Of a stretch of 13,875 nt of DNA, positions 1 through 5,503 are shown in pieces. The notes under the pieces are model-generated. The model worked only from the letters and a program-made list of their open reading frames with translations. It was not told where the DNA came from and did not search any database. The position numbers and the translations under genes were made by a program. Every line of letters starts with the position of its first letter. Position 1 is the first letter of the stretch. The DNA is taken from the NCBI GenBank assembly GCA_002396005.1, contig DGVW01000089.1:1-13875 (forward strand), given 5' to 3'. Origin of the DNA: Oribacterium sp. UBA4274 (GTDB lineage Bacteria; Bacillota; Clostridia; Lachnospirales; Lachnospiraceae).

Positions 1-142
1 GGAGGCCGTCTGAAAGGAACCACTCATAGCTATCCTTCTGGACTTCAATCAGGTTTGGCATCTCCAGCACTTCTTCGTGCTGTGCAAATGTCATTCTGAC
101 GTTTTTGCCGTTTTTAACGACACGCATCTTGCTTTTTTCCAT
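1..142 (-). CDS. rpoB: RNA polymerase beta subunit, N-terminal fragment
   Basis: The first 47 codons of the beta subunit of DNA-directed RNA polymerase, the catalytic core subunit of transcription; the rest lies beyond the left edge. The protein begins MEKSKMRVVKNGKNVRMTF and continues with the stretch MPNLIEVQKDSYEWFL (about residues 28-43), which is the highly conserved clostridial RpoB N-terminus. The ATG at 142 is preceded by GGGGTG about 8 nt upstream, so the start is well supported. A 5-bp hairpin (160-175) sits just upstream of that ribosome-binding site, and a good promoter lies at 360-388. In many Firmicutes rpoB follows rplL (with one small gene between them in B. subtilis). Here the next gene upstream is an unrelated membrane protein with its own terminator, so rpoB appears to head its own transcription unit. 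The identification is confident despite the short length. Confidence 0.93.
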   Translation of the reverse strand, partial: MEKSKMRVVKNGKNVRMTFAQHEEVLEMPNLIEVQKDSYEWFLSDGL

Positions 143-359
143 TGACCGTTCACCCCATTGCGGGAGAAAACCCGCTTGATCATTGTGATTCATAGAAAGA
201 TGTGGATGTTCTCAAAATGTGCATTCATCGTTACGAGCATTGTATTTCGATGTATCAACATTTCAATGAATCTGGTTTTATGTTTCCTAAAAGTTACTAG
301 ATATTTTGCCAGTCAAAAAAGGGCGCACTAAGCCCACGACTCCAAAATAAGTAAAAAGC
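143..359 (-). promoter_or_regulatory. rpoB leader with two hairpins
   Basis: About 210 nt of untranslated leader is expected between the promoter at 360-388 and the rpoB start. Two structures are visible on the minus strand. About 12 nt after the expected start site, GGGC (335-332) and GCCC (324-321) form a short stem around a 7-nt loop. Six T follow (320-315), and an outer AGTC/GACT pair (341-338 with 314-311) encloses the whole, like a miniature terminator or attenuator. Nearer the gene, GCGGG and CCCGC (160-164, 171-175) form a hairpin just before the Shine-Dalgarno site. The 4-bp inner stem is weak, so the regulatory role is inference. Confidence 0.4.
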
Positions 360-388
360 ATTTTAACGCAAAATGATATAAGAGTCAA
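360..388 (-). promoter_or_regulatory. rpoB promoter (sigma-A type)
   Basis: On the minus strand, TTGACT (388-383) is followed by an exact 17-nt spacer and TAAAAT (365-360). These match the vegetative consensus at 5/6 and 5/6 positions. The start of transcription would fall near 353, giving rpoB its own leader of about 210 nt. This is the best promoter seen in the window. Confidence 0.7.
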
Positions 389-464
389 TAGCCATAACAA
401 ATTTTCGAAAAAGCTGTAACACTTTTTAAAAAAATTATGGAATCGCCTAAAATCTGTGACATTT

Positions 465-493
465 TTGTGACATTTCATATGTTAACTTATATT
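465..493 (+). promoter_or_regulatory. Plus-strand promoter for sRNA candidate
   Basis: TTGTGA (465-470), a 17-nt spacer and TATATT (488-493) form a plausible sigma-A promoter facing away from rpoB. The -35 box lies inside the second copy of a tandem TGTGACATTT repeat (455-464 and 466-475, period 11), which could be a regulator site. No plus-strand protein gene follows, but a plus-strand terminator does. Confidence 0.45.
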
Positions 494-499
494 CATAAA

Positions 500-619
500 A
501 AACAAGACGACATAATTAATAACAAAGATAAATGCTTCAGCATTTAGCATAAACAAATCTCATAATTACTTCCTTATGAAAGCTTCCGTCTCACTGCAAT
601 GGGGCGGAAGTTTTTATTT
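500..619 (+). ncRNA. Candidate small non-coding RNA
   Basis: A stretch of about 120 nt lies between a plus-strand promoter (465-493) and a plus-strand intrinsic terminator (583-619), while every protein gene in the window is on the other strand. It contains a perfect hairpin AAATGC-TTCA-GCATTT at 530-545 and ends in the terminator stem. There is no ORF with a ribosome-binding site: the only early ATG (532) opens six codons. Between the two hairpins the sequence is A/U-rich and unpaired, as in many trans-acting sRNAs. The class is unknown to me. Orientation follows from the T-tract, which exists only on the plus strand. The existence of the RNA is inference. Confidence 0.42.
583..619 (+). terminator. 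Intrinsic terminator, plus strand
   Basis: CTTCCGTCTC (583-592) pairs with GGGGCGGAAG (601-610), 10 bp including two G-U pairs, with an 8-nt loop, followed by TTTTTATTT. The minus strand has no T-tract after the stem, so it can only act on plus-strand transcripts, where no protein gene exists. Confidence 0.65.
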
Positions 620-708
620 ATCAAGAATTTTAATCACTATAGCTTCATACGATTCTACATATTTCAACAAACAGTCCTCACAACCCAATATAAATTCCAA
701 ATACAGCA

Positions 709-732
709 AAGGCGGCCCAACCGGACCGCCTT
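709..732 (-). terminator. Terminator of the gene at 863-1351
   Basis: AAGGCGGCCC (709-718) and GGACCGCCTT (723-732) form a 10-bp stem with a 4-nt loop. On the minus strand it is followed by an imperfect T-rich stretch (TTTGCTGTATTT). It lies about 130 nt after the stop codon and separates that gene from rpoB. Confidence 0.6.
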
Positions 733-862
733 ACAATTTTGTATTCCTTCGATTCAGCAGCAAGACCTGCCGCAGATCAGGATACAGAATATTAAATTTC
801 ACCCTGACATGATGCGCTGCCTGAGTGCATTTCTTCCAAGAGATATCTCTTTCTACGAAACA

Positions 863-1351
863 TCACTTGTTTCCCTGAACCTTATCCCTAAGACCTGCCA
901 TGAAGCCTTTCTTCTCAGGAGCCTTAGGTATAGCGCCTCCACGAACAGAAAGAATCTTACGGATGTAAATTCCCGCAACCGCAACCTTACACTCCTTATG
1001 GAGAGGCAGCTGATCAAAGATGGCAGGATCAGCCATAAGTGTCAAAATCTGTGGACCAACCTTGGCTTTAACCACAGGAAGCTTGCTGAACTTAAGATAT
1101 ACCGGAGTCTGCTCCTGTACCTGCTTAGGAAGACCTGCTGCAACTGCGTCCTTGATAGAAAGTTTCTTTTTATCTATGATGAGCATCGTTACATTTTGCG
1201 TATTGGCATCGATCATCGGCTGCTGTTCAGCCTGCTCACGACTCATTTTACGTCCCAAATAGTAAAGAACGCCCATAAGAATAAGAAGTATGATTGCAAC
1301 CACAAGCAGTACACTGCCCACCGAACTCCAATTTATCGCCAATAATGTCAT
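863..1351 (-). CDS. Unknown single-pass membrane protein
   Basis: A 162-residue protein with one strong N-terminal membrane segment (about residues 10-33) followed by a basic, soluble domain. The soluble part contains MLIIDKKKLSIKDA, a central PVVKAKVGPQILTLM stretch and a C-terminal lysine-rich tail. I recall similar proteins of unknown function in other Lachnospiraceae but cannot name a family. The ATG at 1351 is chosen because GAGG lies 8 nt upstream. A TTG seven codons earlier (1372) has no comparable site. The soluble domain would face the cytoplasm if the usual positive-inside rule holds. It stands alone, flanked by terminators at 709-732 and 1435-1489, and is separated from rpoB by 720 bp. 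Confidence 0.75.
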   Translation of the reverse strand: MTLLAINWSSVGSVLLVVAIILLILMGVLYYLGRKMSREQAEQQPMIDANTQNVTMLIIDKKKLSIKDAVAAGLPKQVQEQTPVYLKFSKLPVVKAKVGPQILTLMADPAIFDQLPLHKECKVAVAGIYIRKILSVRGGAIPKAPEKKGFMAGLRDKVQGNK

Positions 1352-1385
1352 GTATAAATCCTCGACTTTCAAAATATTACACGGT

Positions 1386-1423
1386 TGTCTGACCGCCGAA
1401 CCTAATATTACTATCTGACCACC
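1386..1423. repeat. Direct repeat upstream of the gene at 863-1351
   Basis: TGTCTGACCGCC (1386-1397) and TATCTGACCACC (1412-1423) match at 10 of 12 positions and start 26 bp apart, about 2.5 helical turns. A weak promoter (TTGCAT, 17 nt, TAATAT on the minus strand) overlaps the area, so this could be a regulator site. Chance is not excluded. Confidence 0.3.
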
Positions 1424-1434
1424 TAAAATGCAAG

Positions 1435-1489
1435 AAAAAACGGTGTATGCATCACAGTGAATTAACGCTGTGCAAATTCAGATATACCG
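1435..1489 (-). terminator. Probable terminator of the DUF1934 gene
   Basis: On the minus strand a branched hairpin closed by CGGTATA/TACACCG (1489-1483 with 1447-1441) contains an inner CACAG/CTGTG stem and is followed directly by six T (1440-1435). It begins 9 nt after the stop codon at 1498. The stem is imperfect, but the position and T-tract fit. Confidence 0.5.
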
Positions 1490-1497
1490 CTGCACAA

Positions 1498-1908
1498 TCA
1501 CAGCTTTGTAAGTTTAATATTGATTTCATTCTCAGACACAGGATTCCCATATTGGCTGATGCTGTACCGAAGCAATATATTCATCACAGAGCCCTTGTGA
1601 ATTCTGTCGATCCCAACATATTTAGTATCAAACCCAAGTTCCATATAACCCATCGGAGTCTCATAATTCATAACATGCTTTACGTTTTCCTTGTACCTGA
1701 AAGCATTTTCCTGCTGCCAGTTCCGAACAACAGTCACTTCTTTTCCGGCCATATCGACCCGCATCTCGTTATGTACTCCATCCTGAAAGTAAGTTATGAG
1801 ATGTGTCCCGTCTCCCGCATCTCGCAGAATGCCTTCGGCAACAGAATCAATAACGTCAGTATCACCATCTATAGTCTGGCGGGTATTCATTTCAATTTTA
1901 ACCCTCAT
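1498..1908 (-). CDS. DUF1934 (YwiB-like) beta-barrel protein
   Basis: A 136-residue cytoplasmic protein with no signal or membrane segment. It has the strand-rich pattern of the DUF1934/YwiB family, small calycin-like beta-barrels: an N-terminal VKIEMNTRQTIDGDTDVID, a central HLITYFQDGVHNEMRVDMAGKEVTVVRNWQ and a C-terminal DIQ-like SENEINIKL segment. The length is normal for the family. Its biochemical function is not established. The ATG at 1908 has GGGGAG 7 nt upstream. It lies downstream of ddl but beyond the ddl terminator, so it is probably transcribed separately; a TATAAT box at 2018-2023 may serve it. Confidence 0.75.
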   Translation of the reverse strand: MRVKIEMNTRQTIDGDTDVIDSVAEGILRDAGDGTHLITYFQDGVHNEMRVDMAGKEVTVVRNWQQENAFRYKENVKHVMNYETPMGYMELGFDTKYVGIDRIHKGSVMNILLRYSISQYGNPVSENEINIKLTKL

Positions 1909-2017
1909 AGTTGTCTCCCCCTGTAAACAAATTGCATCACGGCAAATGAATCAACCGGCAAAATCAGTTCTTTTACCACAGCTTTCAGATACTACTTACG
2001 TACGGACTATAACTCAC

Positions 2018-2023
2018 ATTATA
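2018..2023 (-). promoter_or_regulatory. Possible -10 box for the DUF1934 gene
   Basis: A perfect TATAAT reads on the minus strand about 110 nt upstream of the start codon. No good -35 box lies 16-18 nt before it, so the assignment is tentative. Confidence 0.3.
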
Positions 2024-2079
2024 CCTTATAAAATATTATAAATCTTCACAAAATAATTCCATCTTAGACACATCTTTAC

Positions 2080-2112
2080 AAAAAATAAAAGGCCCCGGTG
2101 CATTACCGGGGC
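2080..2112 (-). terminator. ddl terminator
   Basis: GCCCCGGT (2092-2099) and ACCGGGGC (2105-2112) form a perfect 8-bp GC-rich stem with a 5-nt loop. On the minus strand it is followed by TTTTATTTTTT. It lies 174 nt after the ddl stop codon. Confidence 0.8.
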
Positions 2113-2285
2113 TATCTGAATCTTAAAGGTTTTAAAGGATTGTGTTTATTTCGTACATTTATTATGTAAATAATATAGCATCCTCTGCGCCAAAGTGTTT
2201 GAAGGAATCCAAAAGTAAAAGTTAAGAATTTCTTAGGATGATTTATAACCTCTTGATCTACCGGTCAATACGCCGTAATCACAGA

Positions 2286-3362
2286 TTACATAGTCGTCGG
2301 ACGTGTAAATGCTGTGTCTATCAAGTCCTGAACAAGCTTTGCTTTCTCAACGCCCTTAACTTCCCAAAGCATAGGGTACATGGAGATCGCAGTGAAGCCC
2401 GGCAATGTGTTGAGTTCATTGAAAACAGGACCATCTTCTGTAAGGAAAAAGTCTATACGTGACAACGAAAATCCGTCAACTGCCTTAAATACAACCTTTG
2501 CAGCCTTACGTATCAGCTCTCTGTCTTCATCTGAGATATCAGGATCTGTATCGGTTTCAGACTGAGGATTATTGTACTTGGCATCATAATCATAGAAATC
2601 CGCTGCCGCCTTGATCTCGCCGACGCCACTTGCCTTGATTTCACCGTCTGTGTCCTTATAAACTGCGCACTCAACCTCACGTCCTGTAATGGTTTCCTCA
2701 ACCAGAATCTTGCAATCGACCTCATAGGCTTTTCTGAGTCCTGACACAAGCTCCTCACGATTGTGGGCCTTAGTCACTCCGCAGCTTGAACCCGCATTGG
2801 ACGGCTTCACAAACACAGGATATGCAAATGCCGCTTCAACACGGCGCACGCACTCATCCATATCCTCAATTTCTTTTCCTACTACCGGAACATAAGCCGC
2901 CTGTCTAACGCCTATCTCCTTGAGCGGCCCGTTGCATATAATCTTAGTATAAAGCTTATCCATTGATACGGCACTGGCAAGAACGCCGCAGCCAACATAA
3001 GGAATCTGAGCCATCTCAAAAAGGCCCTGAATCGTTCCGTCCTCACCGTTCTTTCCATGAAGAGCCGGAAAAATCACATCAATCCTGCGGAAAGAAATAT
3101 TACCATCTGCATCTCTCAGCATAAGTGACTTAAGCTTGGCATCCGGAAGAAGGCATGCCTTTGTTGATGACTGATACCATGTGCCGGAAACAACATCATC
3201 AAGAGAATCTGCAAGAAGCCATTCGCCCTCTTTTGTAATACCTACAAGAACAACATCATATTTATCTTTATTGATATTTTTAACAATATTAACAACCGAC
3301 TTGCATGATACCTCATGTTCTGTTGATCTGCCGCCGAAAACAGCAAGTAATGTCTGTTTCAT
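2286..3362 (-). CDS. ddl: D-alanine--D-alanine ligase
   Basis: Cytoplasmic ATP-grasp enzyme that joins two D-alanines for the peptidoglycan pentapeptide. The 358 residues are normal for the family. Landmarks in order: FGGRSTEHEVS (9-19), LHGKNGEDGT (101-110), the ATP-binding loop FVKPSNAGSSCG (184-195), EETITGREVE (222-231), the omega-loop FYDYDAKY (256-263), and the metal-binding SRIDFF (301-306) and NELNTLPGFT (315-324). The YDYDAKY tyrosine is the form seen in D-Ala-D-Ala ligases rather than the histidine of VanA-type D-Ala-D-Lac ligases, so this is housekeeping, not resistance. The ATG at 3362 is chosen because GGAG lies 6 nt upstream; an upstream ATG (3374) and TTG (3398) have poorer sites. 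It is monocistronic, between the promoter at 3457-3484 and the terminator at 2080-2112. Confidence 0.95.
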   Translation of the reverse strand: MKQTLLAVFGGRSTEHEVSCKSVVNIVKNINKDKYDVVLVGITKEGEWLLADSLDDVVSGTWYQSSTKACLLPDAKLKSLMLRDADGNISFRRIDVIFPALHGKNGEDGTIQGLFEMAQIPYVGCGVLASAVSMDKLYTKIICNGPLKEIGVRQAAYVPVVGKEIEDMDECVRRVEAAFAYPVFVKPSNAGSSCGVTKAHNREELVSGLRKAYEVDCKILVEETITGREVECAVYKDTDGEIKASGVGEIKAAADFYDYDAKYNNPQSETDTDPDISDEDRELIRKAAKVVFKAVDGFSLSRIDFFLTEDGPVFNELNTLPGFTAISMYPMLWEVKGVEKAKLVQDLIDTAFTRPTTM

Positions 3363-3378
3363 AATATTCTCCATTCCA

Positions 3379-3393
3379 CCGCCTGTATGGCGG
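3379..3393. repeat. Small hairpin in the ddl leader
   Basis: CCGCC (3379-3383) and GGCGG (3389-3393) form a GC-only 5-bp stem a few bases upstream of the ddl ribosome-binding site. It may influence ddl translation. Confidence 0.35.
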
Positions 3394-3456
3394 CACAAGT
3401 AGTGATGAAAGAGCTTTTCACACTATCTGATATTCTTCATTTAAATTCAAGTTAAG

Positions 3457-3484
3457 ATTTTACTACAAGAAATGATTATTGCAA
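3457..3484 (-). promoter_or_regulatory. ddl promoter
   Basis: On the minus strand TTGCAA (3484-3479), a 16-nt spacer and TAAAAT (3462-3457) form a sigma-A-type promoter about 95 nt upstream of the ddl start. Confidence 0.55.
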
Positions 3485-3493
3485 GAAGTCTCT

Positions 3494-3509
3494 TGAAACT
3501 AAAGTTTCA
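3494..3509. promoter_or_regulatory. Candidate operator upstream of the ddl promoter
   Basis: TGAAACT (3494-3500), a two-base AA spacer and AGTTTCA (3503-3509) form a perfect 7-bp inverted repeat. It lies 9 bp upstream of the ddl -35 box, a usual location for an activator or repressor site. It is too short for a strong RNA hairpin and has no T-tract, so a DNA-binding site is the more likely reading. The regulator is unknown. Confidence 0.4.
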
Positions 3510-3558
3510 GACCAGCCTAAATCAGCTTCTTTTAACATACTCATACTTTTATGATACC

Positions 3559-3605
3559 AAAAACCCCGACGGTGTGACCAAAATCCAATGGTCACCCGCC
3601 GGGGT
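3559..3605 (-). terminator. Terminator of the HipA-like gene
   Basis: A long stem (3563-3579 with 3590-3605) is closed by ACCCCG/CGGGGT and GTGACC/GGTCAC around a 10-nt loop, with one bulged base. The single mismatch on the plus strand becomes a G-U pair on the minus strand, and five T follow on that strand. Both facts point to minus-strand use, 75 nt after the stop codon at 3680. Confidence 0.8.
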
Positions 3606-3679
3606 GTGAATCTTCATAAGCGCTTCGGCCGATTAGGTAAAAAGCTTGACCTAAGCGCCTTTGGAAAAAGAGGTTTTAA

Positions 3680-5149
3680 TCATCCTTTAAGCCAGCCTGC
3701 ATCTCCTCGTTTGAACTTGAAGAGAGCCTCCTTTTTCTTGTCATAAATCGTCACAAGAATCCGCACCTCTTCAGGCGTTCTGTTAGAGCTTGCAAGAACC
3801 TTTCCGAGCTCCTCATCCGTCAGCAGCTTATCAAGATCCAGAATCGATGGATCCTTTACAAGCCGCATAAGTCCGATTTCATTTTCTGCAAAGCTGTCAA
3901 CGGCAATATCCCTTAAATCAAGGGTTCCATGACTCATATCAAGATCATAAAACATGGAATTGCCGGAATCAAAAATAGGTGCCATCTTCACAAAACGAAG
4001 TGTATCTGCATCTCGAAGAACGCCAAAATTATCATAGTTCCTGTCTGTGTTTGTGATAACAAAATCTGTCAGAATCTGATAATCCAAAAATGCTTCTACC
4101 TGAGTTTTCTCCAGTCCTCCCTCTACACAGGCGCCAACAAAAATATCATAATCCGATGCACCTGGATACTGTCTTCTCCCTGCTCTGATAAGGTCAGAGG
4201 CCCGTACAAACTCGAGCTCCTTACTGGTAAATGCCTCTGAGCTTACACCGACCTGTCTGCCATAGCCATAATCTATGGTATAAAACTGATAATCCGCAAA
4301 ATCAAATTTCCCCTGCTTACGATGTATATAAGCACCAACTACTTCATTAAAAATCTGTTGTGTGTGTCCTGACTTGGTTCCCTTAACGAGGAAGCGCTTT
4401 TTATCCATACATATCCAGGATTTAGGCACATCACCCCCGGTTGCAGCCGAAGGTATACAAGCGTCATGATCGACCGAAGTACCATCAGGGTCAAGTCCGG
4501 CAAAATGACTTGCACCTATATAATCATCAAAATCATTGTCAAAAAAATTGACCTGAGCAAAGGTATAATTGCACGAAAACGGTCTCACCCAATAGTCATC
4601 TGTCAGTGACAGTCCCATGTTTCTGAGAAGAAAGGCCTGGGGTGTTAAATAACCAATCTTGTCCAGAATCTTCATGATATGCCCCTGTGTAACAGGAACC
4701 GCTCTGCGATGCCACCAGGCTTTCAGATACTCGCTTGCTCCGGAGGTACCGATAGGAAGTAAAGTATCGTCAAAAACCCCGTCAACAGAAACCAGCGCTC
4801 CGGTAACAGCCTCGAACACAAGATCCGCCACCTCTGTATCCTTATGCATCAAGGTGTAACGTGCCTCATCTGCATAATCGTAAGAAAAAGCCTTGTCCTC
4901 ACTTTTGATCACATCACGTGACTGTCCCAGTTCACTTGGTTTATAGCAACTCAGGTCTACGTCCGATATGAGATCCTCCATAGAGCAATCGAGAGCTTTG
5001 GCCATCTTTAACAAGGTTTCAGCCTTAGCCGAGCAAAGCTCCTTATGTCCCTGCTCATAATCCTGTATGGATCTGAAAGATACTCCGGTCAACTCAGCCA
5101 GATCTTTACGGCTTATTCCTTTAAGTTCTCGTAATGTTTTGAGATTCAT
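3680..5149 (-). CDS. XRE-type HTH fused to HipA-like kinase
   Basis: A 489-residue protein joining two activities that are separate in the classic hipBA toxin-antitoxin pair. Residues 1-60 are an XRE/Cro helix-turn-helix (LAELTGVSFRSIQDYEQG). Residues 98-150 resemble the HipA N-terminal subdomain. The kinase part shows a glycine-rich loop ATGGDVPKSW (236-245), a candidate ATP-binding lysine K256 in FLVKG, a candidate glutamate E269, the catalytic signature TNTDRNYDNFGVL (366-378; D369 and N374 match the spacing of HipA D309/N314), and the metal-binding aspartate D394 in APIFDSGNS. All expected catalytic residues are present, so it is probably an active Ser/Thr kinase. The ATG at 5149 has AAGGGG close upstream. 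No separate antitoxin gene is adjacent; the HTH may autoregulate. The substrate is unknown, and toxin activity is not shown. Confidence 0.85.
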   Translation of the reverse strand: MNLKTLRELKGISRKDLAELTGVSFRSIQDYEQGHKELCSAKAETLLKMAKALDCSMEDLISDVDLSCYKPSELGQSRDVIKSEDKAFSYDYADEARYTLMHKDTEVADLVFEAVTGALVSVDGVFDDTLLPIGTSGASEYLKAWWHRRAVPVTQGHIMKILDKIGYLTPQAFLLRNMGLSLTDDYWVRPFSCNYTFAQVNFFDNDFDDYIGASHFAGLDPDGTSVDHDACIPSAATGGDVPKSWICMDKKRFLVKGTKSGHTQQIFNEVVGAYIHRKQGKFDFADYQFYTIDYGYGRQVGVSSEAFTSKELEFVRASDLIRAGRRQYPGASDYDIFVGACVEGGLEKTQVEAFLDYQILTDFVITNTDRNYDNFGVLRDADTLRFVKMAPIFDSGNSMFYDLDMSHGTLDLRDIAVDSFAENEIGLMRLVKDPSILDLDKLLTDEELGKVLASSNRTPEEVRILVTIYDKKKEALFKFKRGDAGWLKG

Positions 5150-5186
5150 GCCCCTTCCCCTAAGTCACTTACTTGTCTATACCTCT

Positions 5187-5215
5187 ACCATAAGGCATTC
5201 AATAAATAATCACAA
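5187..5215 (-). promoter_or_regulatory. Possible promoter of the HipA-like gene
   Basis: On the minus strand TTGTGA (5215-5210), 17 nt and TATGGT (5192-5187) give a moderate sigma-A match about 40 nt upstream of the start codon, just after the yajC terminator. Confidence 0.4.
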
Positions 5216-5256
5216 TCACCGTTGAATTACGTATTTATTACAATTTTGTAAATCTG

Positions 5257-5298
5257 CAAAAACAAAAACCTGTCGCAGCACCCTCACTGCAACAGGTT
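5257..5298 (-). terminator. Terminator downstream of yajC and the structured element
   Basis: AACCTGT (5267-5273) pairs with ACAGGTT (5292-5298), and inner GCAG/CTGC (5275-5278 with 5287-5290) continues the stem across one mismatch. On the minus strand the tail is TTTTTGTTTTT. A yajC transcript would include the whole 5308-5503 element before ending here. Confidence 0.8.
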
Positions 5299-5307
5299 AT
5301 AACCAAT

Positions 5308-5503
5308 AATAATATGATGTGAGTGTCAAAAGTCGATATCGGACCGCTTCGCGCTAAGCGCTCTCGCGTTCCTCCCACATTCCGCACTCTCAGGCCGATA
5401 AATCGTCCTTTCGTGCTCCATGTGGGGCGTGTCATGAAGTCTATCCTCCACTTTTGTGCAAGCACAAGTGGAGGAAGACTTATGACACTTATATCATAAT
5501 ATT
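5308..5503. repeat. 196-bp structured inverted-repeat element (cloverleaf-like)
   Basis: Terminal arms 5308-5334 and 5477-5503 are inverted repeats matching at 23 of 27 positions. Inside are three hairpins. One is GGACCGC/GCGTTCC (5341-5347, 5366-5372), capped by GCGC-TAA-GCGC. The second is CCCACAT/ATGTGGG (5374-5380, 5420-5426), then GCAC/GTGC. The third is a perfect CCTCCACTT/AAGTGGAGG (5445-5453, 5466-5474). The third hairpin can extend by GTGTCAT and AAGTCT (5429-5442) pairing with 5476-5488, which would compete with the terminal arm. The core is more GC-rich than its flanks. Two of the four arm mismatches, and the base of the second hairpin, become G-U pairs only on the plus strand. The right end contains the yajC stop codon. 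It could be a MITE-like element, a dispersed intergenic repeat or a structured RNA; no target duplication is evident. Confidence 0.6.

Larger units (their letters stand above)
143..862. other. 720-bp intergenic region between rpoB and an unknown membrane-protein gene
   Basis: AT-rich gap holding the rpoB leader and promoter (143-388), a plus-strand promoter and sRNA candidate (465-619), the minus-strand terminator of the gene at 863 (709-732), and about 130 nt of that gene's 3' untranslated region (733-862). A perfect 14-bp palindrome sits at 838-851. Nothing is seen at 620-700. Open frames here lack ribosome-binding sites and cross terminators, so no protein gene is called. Confidence 0.7.
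1909..2285. other. 377-bp intergenic region between DUF1934 gene and ddl
   Basis: It contains the possible -10 box at 2018-2023, the strong ddl terminator at 2080-2112, and about 170 nt of ddl 3' untranslated sequence (2113-2285) in which no further structure or ORF is seen. Confidence 0.6.
3363..3679. other. 317-bp intergenic region between ddl and the HipA-like gene
   Basis: It holds the ddl leader, promoter and operator candidate (3363-3509), the terminator of the HipA-like gene (3559-3605), and a second hairpin nearer that gene's stop in which TTAGGT (3656-3651) pairs with ACCTAA (3640-3635) on the minus strand. Confidence 0.6.
5150..5501. other. 352-bp intergenic region between the HipA-like gene and yajC
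   Basis: It holds a possible promoter (5187-5215), the yajC terminator (5257-5298) and the 196-bp inverted-repeat element (5308-5503). An open frame at 5238-5465 runs through both structures and is not a credible gene. Confidence 0.65.

Noticed and set aside
287..337. Possible leader peptide in the rpoB leader (GTG start, 16 codons)
   Set aside because: GGAG is only 2 nt from the GTG, too close for normal initiation, and the codons show no run of one amino acid that would suggest attenuation.
838..851. Perfect 14-bp palindrome AAGAGATATCTCTT just after the stop of the gene at 863
   Set aside because: It has no loop for an RNA hairpin and no promoter nearby. A short palindrome in AT-rich DNA is easily chance.
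599..1345. Long plus-strand open frame (248 codons)
   Set aside because: It starts in the loop of the plus-strand terminator and overlaps the well-supported minus-strand gene at 863-1351. The product is cysteine- and arginine-rich with no domain pattern.
2286..3362. Possible vancomycin-resistance (VanA-type) ligase
   Set aside because: The omega-loop has the tyrosine form (YDYDAKY) of D-Ala-D-Ala ligases, and no vanH/vanX/vanRS genes are near.
5238..5465. 75-codon open frame on the minus strand through the structured element
   Set aside because: It has no ribosome-binding site and starts inside a hairpin. It also runs through three stems and the yajC terminator, so it is an artefact of the GC-rich element.
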